Assembly (NCBI GenBank): GCA_013043945.1
Contig: JABEUW010000240.1
Span: 1 to 9,256, forward strand
Origin: Vulcanimicrobiota bacterium
GTDB lineage: Bacteria; Vulcanimicrobiota; Vulcanimicrobiia; Vulcanimicrobiales; Vulcanimicrobiaceae
Length of the DNA stretch: 9,256 nucleotides
Direction: 5' to 3'
Shown here piece after piece: positions 1 through 4,751 of this stretch. The notes beneath the pieces were generated by a model. That model was not told the DNA's origin. It was given only the letters and a program-made list of their open reading frames with translations, and did no database searches. Made by a program: the position numbers and the translations under genes. How positions within the stretch are numbered: position 1 is the stretch's first letter; the number at the start of each line of letters is the position of its first letter.

Positions 1-369
1 GCTATCGATTTTGTTTTCGCGTGCGAGCCGCGCGAGCAACGGGTCGCCGATCGGCGCGAGGCGCGCTCCGTTGAGAATCTGCGCGCCGGTCATCACCGTG
101 GTCGAGCCGTCGTTGCCGAGGTTCGAGCCCAACTGTTCGCTGACGGCGAGCGAGGTGAGCCCCGCGCGACGAAGGGCGATGAGAAATGCGTCCGCTCGGT
201 AATCGAACGAACGCGCGAGTTGTGCGAAATCGCTGTAATCCATCGCGATTTCGACCCGGCGCGCGTGGATCTCGGTGCGGACGCGCAGTGCGGCGACGAG
301 GCAGCAAGCGAGGAGCGCGAGGGCGAGGATAGCCGCAGCGAAACGCGTGTTTTTCTGAATCAGTTGCAC
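1..369 (-). CDS. DUF5693 family membrane-anchored protein (N-terminal part, cut by the window edge)
   Basis: The first 123 residues of a longer protein are present; the frame is still open at base 1. The start is a GTG at 367-369. It is the first possible start after the in-frame TAG at 406-408, which is also the stop codon of the upstream gene, so little other choice exists. The N-terminus is basic (residues 1-9), followed by a single hydrophobic segment (about 10-29) fitting a membrane anchor or uncleaved signal. After it comes a region typical of DUF5693: VEIAMDYSDF at 39-48, then a segment around 58-80 containing LRRAGLTSLAVSE. As I recall the family, later parts add a C-terminal membrane domain; that part lies outside this window. 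The gene follows the crotonase-fold gene by 36 nt on the same strand, so the two are probably cotranscribed. The function of DUF5693 is not known to me. The family call rests on motif memory, not on a search. Confidence 0.72.
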   Translation of the reverse strand, partial: MQLIQKNTRFAAAILALALLACCLVAALRVRTEIHARRVEIAMDYSDFAQLARSFDYRADAFLIALRRAGLTSLAVSEQLGSNLGNDGSTTVMTGAQILNGARLAPIGDPLLARLARENKIDS

Positions 370-405
370 GGCCGCTGCCTTCGTCCGCGCCGCCCGGAAA
401 GCCCG

Positions 406-1182
406 CTATGCCTGCCAGCGCGGCGCGCGTTTTTCGAGGAAGGCACCGATGCCCTCGACGGCGTCGGCAGCGCGCGCGTTGCGCGCCATCACCTGCTTGG
501 TGTAGGCGTAGGCTTCGTGTTGCGGCAGGGCGATCTGCTCGTAGAATGCCGCTTTCCCCGTCGCTACCGTCGTTCGCGCGGAGCGTGCGATGCGTTCGGC
601 GAGCGCGAGGGCCTCACCGTGGAGGCTCTCCGCGGCGACGACGCGATTCACGAGCCCCCATGCCAGCGCACGCTCCGCATCGATCGACTCACCTAACAGC
701 AACATCTCCATCGCCGCCTTGCGCCCGATTGCGCGCGTGAGCGCGACCATCGGCGTGCTGCAAAATAGACCGATCTTCACGCCGGGGGTGGCGAAGACCG
801 AACGCTCGGAGGCGACTGCAAGATCGCAGCTCGCGACGAGTTGATAGCCCGCCGCGGTGGCGATGCCGTCGACCTCGGCGATCGTCGGCGCCTCGATACG
901 CTGCAACCGCTCCATCAGCTCGACGCAGATATCGAAGATCTCATCTATCTCGGCGCCGCGCGCCTCGGCGATCTCGCGGAGGTCGTGCCCCGCGCTAAAT
1001 GCCGGGCCCTCGCCGCGGAGGATCACCGCGCGAACGCTCGGATCGGCTGCAGCACCGTCGAGCGCGGCGATGAGGGCCCGCATCATCGCACGGGAGAGCG
1101 CGTTGCGTTTGGCTGCGTTGGTCATGGTGATGACCGCCGTGCTGCCCTCGCGGTCGATACGTACCAAGGCTGAATCCGTCAT
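406..1182 (-). CDS. Enoyl-CoA hydratase/isomerase family protein, ECHDC3-like, lacking both catalytic glutamates
   Basis: 258 residues, a normal length for a crotonase-fold protein. The first oxyanion-hole segment, SAGHDL, is at 63-68, and the second is the GIATAAGYQL stretch at 106-115. The block ATPGVKIGLFCSTPMVAL (131-148) and the ending AFLEKRAPRW (247-256) closely resemble eukaryotic ECHDC3 and its bacterial relatives. In classical hydratases the two catalytic glutamates sit in GGGCEL and PEI; here those places hold Gln114 and Gly134. As ECHDC3 itself has the same changes, this looks like a subfamily trait rather than damage. Fold and acyl-CoA binding are therefore likely, but a standard hydratase reaction is doubtful. 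The start ATG is preceded by AGGAG at 1186-1190, only 3 nt away. A TATAGA at 1197-1202 could be a -10 box, but it has no good -35 partner. The DUF5693 gene follows on the same strand. Confidence 0.9.
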   Translation of the reverse strand: MTDSALVRIDREGSTAVITMTNAAKRNALSRAMMRALIAALDGAAADPSVRAVILRGEGPAFSAGHDLREIAEARGAEIDEIFDICVELMERLQRIEAPTIAEVDGIATAAGYQLVASCDLAVASERSVFATPGVKIGLFCSTPMVALTRAIGRKAAMEMLLLGESIDAERALAWGLVNRVVAAESLHGEALALAERIARSARTTVATGKAAFYEQIALPQHEAYAYTKQVMARNARAADAVEGIGAFLEKRAPRWQA

Positions 1183-1293
1183 CTGCTCCTCGTTTTTCTA
1201 TAGATCGGCATCGCGGCGATTCGGCGCAGGAATGCCCCCGCCCCCGGTCGCACCATTTGATGAGAACAAGGGCTTGCTTAGGAGATTGAAACG
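1183..1293. promoter_or_regulatory. Divergent intergenic region between the crotonase-fold and DUF4870 genes
   Basis: These 111 bp must hold promoters for both directions. I see a TATAGA on the minus strand (1197-1202), ribosome-binding sites at both ends (AGGAG at 1186-1190 minus; TTAGGAG about 9 nt before the plus start), and no clear -35 boxes, operator palindromes or small genes. Confidence 0.35.
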
Positions 1294-1737
1294 ATGACGT
1301 GTTCGAACTGCGGAACCCTCTTCGATTCCGGGGCCCGTTTTTGTCCGTCGTGCGGCGCCGCACTCGGCGCGCCCGCCGCGGCAGCTCCCCTCGTCGCGGG
1401 CTGGCAGGGCGAGAGGACGGCGGCGATGCTCTGCCACCTCAGCGCGCTCGCCGGTATGCTCGTCCCGTTCGGAAATATTCTCGGGCCGTTGATCGTCTGG
1501 TTGGTTAAGCGCGATGAATCGCCGTTGGTCGACCGCGAGGGAAAAGAATCGCTGAACTTCCAGATATCGATGTCGATCTATATGGTGATCTCGGCATTGC
1601 TCATCCTGCTACTTGTCGGTATTCCGATGCTCGTCGTTTTCGGATTGCTCGACTTGATTCTCACCGTCGTTGCCGCCGTGAAAACGTCGAATGGCGAAGC
1701 GTATAGATACCCGCTGACGATTCGTTTTTTGCGCTAG
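1294..1737 (+). CDS. Zinc-ribbon DUF4870 membrane protein
   Basis: 147 residues. The N-terminus is a short zinc ribbon with Cys3-x2-Cys6 and Cys17-x2-Cys20, ending CPSCG, followed by an Ala/Pro-rich linker (about 22-35). Residues 40-147 form a DUF4870 (Tic20-like) domain. It has a first hydrophobic segment at about 50-71, then a polar loop with the family's KRDESPLVDREGKESLNFQ stretch (72-90), and a long hydrophobic region at about 91-130 that probably makes two more membrane passes. The role of DUF4870 is not established. The zinc ribbon should face the cytoplasm if the protein inserts like its relatives, which is inference. The start is supported by TTAGGAG upstream with about 9 nt spacing. 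The gene is divergent from the crotonase-fold gene across 111 bp and is followed after 93 nt by the His-rich gene. Other genomes also carry zinc-ribbon DUF4870 proteins, so the architecture is not unique. Confidence 0.88.
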   Translation: MTCSNCGTLFDSGARFCPSCGAALGAPAAAAPLVAGWQGERTAAMLCHLSALAGMLVPFGNILGPLIVWLVKRDESPLVDREGKESLNFQISMSIYMVISALLILLLVGIPMLVVFGLLDLILTVVAAVKTSNGEAYRYPLTIRFLR

Positions 1738-1830
1738 CTCGTAACCAAGCGGACGGGTGCCGTTGTTTGAGTTCCACCTCGAACGGGGATGTTCTATTCG
1801 GTCACATCGACCGGATAAAGGAACGAAAAC

Positions 1831-2175
1831 ATGTCAAACCAAGCAACGATGTCAAAACCGACGCCGAAAACGAACGGTGGAACCGGCGATTCCGCCGCGA
1901 CGAAGAGTGGGAAGGAGTTCTACGAAAAGTTAGAGCCCAAAGGCGGCAAGGAGCAAGCCGGAAATCCGCGCGCGAGTGCGGCGCACCATGAGGCCGCGGG
2001 GCATCACGATGCTTCGGCCCACCATCATCGCCAGGCGGCGTTCGAACAATCTCAGGGCGAGCACGAATTGGCGGAGCAGCACGCCCACCGTGCTCACGAT
2101 CACGGAGAACAAGCGCATGCGTACTCCGCGAGCGCATTAGCGCAACTGCGCGGCGAATCTCAACGAGGATCGTAA
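1831..2175 (+). CDS. Small histidine-rich, probably helical protein with hexad repeats
   Basis: 114 residues, hydrophilic, with no signal peptide and no membrane segment. Residues 1-50 are Lys/Gly/Thr-rich and look disordered; a KSGKEFYEKLEPKGGKE stretch (25-41) recalls the KGG motif of small stress proteins, but only weakly. Residues 52-96 contain 13 histidines. Part of them lie in a six-residue repeat starting at 52, 58 and 64 (HHEAAG, HHDASA, HHHRQA). The rest of the region (67-98) is Ala/Glu/Gln-rich, suiting a helix with a His face. I recall similar Ala/His-rich small proteins of unknown function in other bacteria. Binding of Ni, Zn or Cu is plausible from composition only. The start is chosen on AAAGGA at 1817-1822, 8 nt from the ATG; Met7 is the alternative. 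There is no shared operon with the preceding DUF4870 gene that I can prove. It ends 7 nt before a strong hairpin terminator. Confidence 0.75.
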   Translation: MSNQATMSKPTPKTNGGTGDSAATKSGKEFYEKLEPKGGKEQAGNPRASAAHHEAAGHHDASAHHHRQAAFEQSQGEHELAEQHAHRAHDHGEQAHAYSASALAQLRGESQRGS

Positions 2176-2182
2176 GAAAAAT

Positions 2183-2209
2183 GCGCCTCATGCCGACGGC
2201 ATGAGGCGC
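2183..2209. terminator. Bidirectional intrinsic terminator between convergent small genes
   Basis: A perfect 12-bp stem (2183-2194 with 2198-2209) closes a 3-nt GAC loop. On the minus strand the stem is followed by ATTTTTCTT (rc of 2174-2182), a textbook U-tract that ends transcription from the microprotein gene whose stop lies 17 nt away. On the plus strand the tail TCCTTT is poorer, but it should still act for the His-rich gene. Confidence 0.9.
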
Positions 2210-2226
2210 TCCTTTCGATGGATTCG

Positions 2227-2385
2227 TTAAATGCGCGCGCCGCGCCCGGTCAAGAGATTGACGATGATTAAAATAACCACGACGACGAGGACGAGGTGGA
2301 TCAGCGCTCCTCCGATATGGAAGAGAAAACCGAGAAGCCAGAACGCGAAGAGTACGACGATGATGGTCCACAAGAGGTTGCCCAT
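2227..2385 (-). CDS. lmo0937-like small membrane protein (52 aa)
   Basis: A 52-residue reading frame that is easily missed because of its size: ATG at 2383-2385, TAA at 2227-2229. It starts MGNLLWTIIVVLFAFWLLGF, followed by a short FHIGGALIH turn (22-30), a second hydrophobic run (31-45), and a basic tail ending TGRGARI. This two-hairpin pattern, with LWTII and WLLG near the start and a Gly/His turn in the middle, is that of the lmo0937/DUF5670 family of tiny membrane proteins. These are widespread and, in Listeria and other bacteria, reported among general-stress genes; the molecular role is unknown to me. AGGAG at 2396-2400 lies 10 nt before the start, partly inside a hairpin (see the regulatory entry). 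The T-rich terminator downstream on this strand supports it being a real transcription unit. The tRNA-Val gene lies 74 bp upstream in the same direction, so cotranscription with it is possible. Confidence 0.85.
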   Translation of the reverse strand: MGNLLWTIIVVLFAFWLLGFLFHIGGALIHLVLVVVVILIIVNLLTGRGARI

Positions 2386-2394
2386 GTTAAAAAG

Positions 2395-2423
2395 TCTCCT
2401 TCGCTTCGAAGGATACCCGAAGG
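2395..2423 (-). promoter_or_regulatory. Leader hairpin covering part of the ribosome-binding site of the lmo0937-like gene
   Basis: On the minus strand a 6-bp stem, CCTTCG (2407-2412) with CGAAGG (2398-2403), closes an AAG loop. The right arm includes the AAGG half of the AAGGAGA ribosome-binding site (2395-2401). A second copy of CCTTCG at 2418-2423 offers an alternative left arm. The stem is followed by AGACTTTTT, so a weak terminator is a competing reading. Whether it regulates anything is inference. Confidence 0.35.
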
Positions 2424-2446
2424 CAGGGCGTTATAAACCGCCCTGC
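2423..2446 (-). other. Hairpin in the trailer downstream of tRNA-Val
   Basis: An 8-bp perfect inverted repeat, GCAGGGCG (2423-2430) with CGCCCTGC (2439-2446), has an 8-nt A/T-rich loop. It begins 13 nt after the tRNA CCA end on the minus strand. It has no T-tract behind it, so it could be a processing barrier or weak terminator. The loop also holds TATAAC (rc of 2430-2435), a possible -10 box for the microprotein gene with no visible -35 box. Confidence 0.4.
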
Positions 2447-2459
2447 GTTGCGTGGGATA

Positions 2460-2535
2460 TGGTGGGCGATGACGGGCTCGAACCGCCGACATCCTCCGTG
2501 TAAAGGAGGCGCTCTCCCAGCTGAGCTAATCGCCC
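2460..2535 (-). tRNA. tRNA-Val, anticodon TAC
   Basis: All parts of a cloverleaf can be read on the minus strand. They are a 7-bp acceptor stem GGGCGAT/ATCGCCC, T8-A9, a 4-bp D stem GCTC/GAGC, a 5-bp anticodon stem CCTCC/GGAGG around loop TTTACAC, a 5-nt variable loop, a T stem GGCGG/CCGTC with one G-U pair around TTCGAGC, discriminator A, and an encoded CCA (2460-2462). Length is 73 nt plus CCA. The anticodon at 2500-2502 (TAC) reads GUA and, through a modified U34, other valine codons. No separate promoter is obvious. The gene overlaps the end of the DUF4126 gene on the same strand, so it is probably cut from the protease-DUF4126 transcript. Confidence 0.97.
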
Positions 2536-3098
2536 ACGTTCGCGCGTGCCTTCGCGAAAAGCGTTCGCCGTACCCCTACGAGCACGCGAACGGCGATCGC
2601 CCCGACGAGCAGTGCGAGAATGGCGGCGAGCCACGGTGTGAGAAAGGCCAGCACGGAGAGCCCGAGCGCGGCCATATCTTCGAGCAGTGAAACGATGGGG
2701 TTCCCGAAGCCGCCGGTAAAGGTCGTTGAAAGCCCGCGTCCGCTCGCCGCTGCCGCGTGAATGCCGAGCGCGTTGAGCGCGCCGAGAATGGCGAGCGATA
2801 CGAGTGCGGGGCCGGGTAGCCCGTGCAGCGAGCCGGCGACCAACACGGCGGCGATCGCCGGTTTGAGCACCGTCTGTGCGACGTGCAGGCTATGATCGAG
2901 CAGCGGCACTTTGTCGGCGAGCAACTCGATTGCGGCGAGGACGAGCAACGCGATGGTGACGGGCCACGCATCGAGCCACGCGAAGTTCGCCGGGGGATGG
3001 AACCACCCGGCGTGAACGGCGAGCGAGGCGACGGCGAGGGCGAAGATCGCACGCAATCCCGCCGCACTGCTGAGGGCGTACGCGATTGCGTACTGCAT
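2526..3098 (-). CDS. DUF4126 family membrane protein
   Basis: 190 residues, almost wholly hydrophobic. Membrane segments are likely near 8-30, 46-62, 80-115 (two) and 142-175 (one or two). Two conserved stretches mark the family: AIELLADKVPLLDHSLH at 56-72 and FGNPIVSLLEDMAAL at 131-145. Acidic and basic residues inside hydrophobic surroundings hint at a channel or transport role, but no function is established for DUF4126. The ATG at 3096-3098 shares one base with the stop of the protease gene (TGATG). No ribosome-binding site is visible, so translation is probably coupled to the protease. The last codons (Val-Gly-Asp-stop) lie in the tRNA-Val gene: the TAG at 2526-2528 is tRNA bases 8-10. 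Genomes often pair DUF4126 with housekeeping genes; I know of no fixed link with S41 proteases. Confidence 0.85.
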   Translation of the reverse strand: MQYAIAYALSSAAGLRAIFALAVASLAVHAGWFHPPANFAWLDAWPVTIALLVLAAIELLADKVPLLDHSLHVAQTVLKPAIAAVLVAGSLHGLPGPALVSLAILGALNALGIHAAAASGRGLSTTFTGGFGNPIVSLLEDMAALGLSVLAFLTPWLAAILALLVGAIAVRVLVGVRRTLFAKARANVGD

Positions 3099-4432
3099 CA
3101 GCGGTGCGCGTGCGCGCGAGCGACGAGTTGTGCGAGCAGCGCGTGCATCGCCGCCTGTAATTGTGGATCGTGGGACAACTCACCGATGCGCCGCACCTGG
3201 GCTCCGGAGACCCGGATATTCGGCGTGAGCCCGCGTTTGTTGATATCGCGATGCAACGGCGTTAAATAATGCGCGGTCGTGATTTTCAGCGCGGCGCCGT
3301 CGGGTAGCGGATCGAGTTCTTGCATGACGCCCTTCCCGAAGGTCTGCGTGCCAATGAGTTCGGCGGCGCGATCGTCTTGGAGAGCGCCGGCGGTAATCTC
3401 CGAGGCCGAGGCGGTGTTCCCGTTTACGAGCACGATCATCGGCAGGTGCACAGGCGCATCGTTCTCTCCGTGAATCGTCGCCGGCGCGCGGTCGCGCCGT
3501 TCGATGACCATCAGCGGTTGACGACCGAGAAAATCGGAAGCGATCTCGACCGCCGATGAGACGAAGCCGCCGCCGTCGTTCCGAAGGTCGAAGACGAGGC
3601 CGCGCGCGCCCGCTGCGACGAGGCGATGCAATGCGTCGTCGAACTCTTCGGGGGTCGCTTCGCCGAACGCACTCACCGCAACGTAGCCGATGCGATCGGG
3701 CAACATGCGGCTCGTCACCGTCGGCGGGCGATAGAGCGCGCGATCGAGCGTGAACGTTTGCTCGCGTTCGCCGGTACGCTCGACCGTTATCGATACCGGG
3801 GTACCGACTTTGCCCGCGAAGAGCGCTTCGGCGGCCGTGCTGCCGAGATCGTGCGTGCTCTTTCCGTCGATGCTGGGGATGCGGTCGCCGACGCGAACGT
3901 CGACGCGATCGGCGGGAGTCTCGGGGACGACGTACGCGACGACGATTCCCGCACGCGAACGACGGAGTTCGAGCCCGACGCCGACGGTGCGTTGAGGGTC
4001 GAGCTCGTGTTGAAATGCGAGCATCTGTTCGGGATCCCAGAAGACGGTATAGGGATCGTGAAACGCTGCCGCCATCGCCCGAATCGTGAGGTAGGCATCC
4101 GCGCGGGCGTCGTCGTGCGTCAGCCCGGCGATCGTTTCGATCTCGTCGTCGAGTGCGGAAACGTCGACCTCCGGCGTCGATGCCGTCGCCGGAAAGAGCG
4201 AGAGCACGACGCCGCGCTCTTTCGCGCGCGCTTCGAGGGCGTGCCGAGCGACGTCGAGCAAGTGCTGCGCCGAGAGCGGCTTGAACGGCACCGTCGTGAG
4301 CAGGTGAAATGCTTCGCGAACGTCGGCACGGACCGGCGGCGAGAGATGGGGATTTGGGGCGGTGGCACCGATACAGGCACACGCCAGGGCGAGGGCGACC
4401 GGCCCCCGTGCCCATCGGGCGGAAAACTTCAT
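3098..4432 (-). CDS. S41 family C-terminal processing peptidase (CtpA-like), exported
   Basis: 444 residues. Residues 1-25 look like a Sec signal: basic start, hydrophobic 11-22, then a possible ATA cleavage site at 23-25. An N-terminal helical region (about 30-145) is followed by a PDZ domain (about 148-225) with VGVGLEL at 150-156 and VRVGDRIPSIDGK at 179-191. The S41 protease core follows. The catalytic residues are in place: Ser342 in NGNTASASE, Lys367 in TFGKG 25 residues later as in CtpA/Prc, and Gln371, matching the Ser-Lys-Gln triad of CtpB. The ending GLTPNIRV (401-408) is usual for the family. It probably trims or degrades proteins at the cell surface; the substrate is unknown. The frame stays open further upstream, but that part would run antisense through copZ. 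MKFSARW with its signal sequence is therefore the better start, though no ribosome-binding site precedes it. DUF4126 follows with a 1-nt overlap. Confidence 0.92.
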   Translation of the reverse strand: MKFSARWARGPVALALACACIGATAPNPHLSPPVRADVREAFHLLTTVPFKPLSAQHLLDVARHALEARAKERGVVLSLFPATASTPEVDVSALDDEIETIAGLTHDDARADAYLTIRAMAAAFHDPYTVFWDPEQMLAFQHELDPQRTVGVGLELRRSRAGIVVAYVVPETPADRVDVRVGDRIPSIDGKSTHDLGSTAAEALFAGKVGTPVSITVERTGEREQTFTLDRALYRPPTVTSRMLPDRIGYVAVSAFGEATPEEFDDALHRLVAAGARGLVFDLRNDGGGFVSSAVEIASDFLGRQPLMVIERRDRAPATIHGENDAPVHLPMIVLVNGNTASASEITAGALQDDRAAELIGTQTFGKGVMQELDPLPDGAALKITTAHYLTPLHRDINKRGLTPNIRVSGAQVRRIGELSHDPQLQAAMHALLAQLVARAHAHR

Positions 4433-4470
4433 ATTAGAACGTTTGTACCGTATCTCTCGACGCGAGGCAA
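4433..4470 (-). promoter_or_regulatory. Promoter of the protease gene, placed for a near-leaderless mRNA
   Basis: On the minus strand TTGCCT (4465-4470) and TACAAA (4442-4447) are separated by exactly 17 nt, a fair sigma-70-type pair. The -10 box ends 9 nt before the ATG at 4430-4432, so transcription would start about 2-4 nt upstream of the start codon or at it. That agrees with the lack of any ribosome-binding site for this gene. Confidence 0.5.
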
Positions 4471-4495
4471 GGTTCGGCCGACGAAGGTCGCTCGC

Positions 4496-4540
4496 TTGCA
4501 ACCCCGGGGTGGTTATGCTGGAGAGAGGCAACGAAGGGAG
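4496..4540 (+). promoter_or_regulatory. copZ-copA control region: palindrome, -10 box and ribosome-binding site
   Basis: A perfect 10-bp palindrome, ACCCCGGGGT (4501-4510), lies just upstream of a -10-like TATGCT (4514-4519). A good -35 hexamer at the normal distance is absent. AGGGAG (4535-4540) serves copZ at 10 nt. The C-tract/G-tract palindrome next to the core promoter resembles CsoR-type copper repressor sites in outline, but it is shorter than known sites and no regulator gene is in the window. Confidence 0.35.
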
Positions 4541-4550
4541 CCGAAAAGCG

Positions 4551-4751
4551 ATGACGCAAGCAATTGAGATTACCGGAATGACCTGCGAGAACTGCGCCCG
4601 GCACGTCAAGGAGGCGCTCGAGGGGCTTCCGGGTGTGCAGAACGTCAACGTCGACCTCGCGCAGCACAGCGCGCATTTCGAGGCCGAGCGAGCGATCGAT
4701 CGGGAGAAAATCGCCGCCGTCTTAGACGAGGCCGGATACGCGCTAGCGTGA
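4551..4751 (+). CDS. copZ: Copper chaperone CopZ (heavy-metal-associated domain)
   Basis: 66 residues, exactly one HMA domain. The Cu(I)-binding motif MTCENC is at 10-15 with Cys12 and Cys15. The rest follows the ferredoxin-like fold: the first helix lies near 15-26, then VQNVNVDLAQHSAHFE (29-44), then a second helix and the closing GYAL (62-65), whose tyrosine is typical of copper chaperones. It carries Cu(I) in the cytosol and hands it to the CopA pump. The start is supported by AGGGAG 10 nt upstream; a longer open frame to the left has no such support and overlaps the protease gene. The stop TGA shares 4 nt (GTGA) with the copA start, so the two are translationally coupled. Confidence 0.93.
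   Translation: MTQAIEITGMTCENCARHVKEALEGLPGVQNVNVDLAQHSAHFEAERAIDREKIAAVLDEAGYALA

Noticed and set aside
1738..1830. Possible weak hairpin (ACGGGTGCCGT, 1754-1764) after the DUF4870 gene and a GTTC-N6-GAAC repeat (1771-1784) before the His-rich gene
   Set aside because: The stem is only 4 bp and the repeat arms only 4 nt; both are expected by chance and cannot be called a terminator or an operator.
1802..2371. 189-codon minus-strand frame covering the His-rich gene and terminator
   Set aside because: It reads straight through a strong terminator hairpin, is Arg/Pro-rich and conflicts with the two small genes that have ribosome-binding sites.
2460..2535. Possible integration site at the tRNA
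   Set aside because: No repeat of the tRNA end elsewhere in the window, no integrase and no change of gene style nearby.
2431..2690. Open frames on both strands across the tRNA, with phrases such as MTGSNRRHPPCKGG and LAQLGERLLYTEDVGG
   Set aside because: These are the well-known false proteins that arise from translating tRNA genes; they match no real product.
4362..4550. Plus-strand extension of copZ to an ATG at 4362
   Set aside because: It overlaps the protease start and promoter. CopZ proteins begin right before the HMA domain, and the ATG at 4551 has a ribosome-binding site.
3626..4567. 313-codon plus-strand frame antisense to the protease
   Set aside because: Arg/Glu/Asp-rich shadow of a well-supported gene, with no recognisable domain; long antisense frames are common at this G+C.
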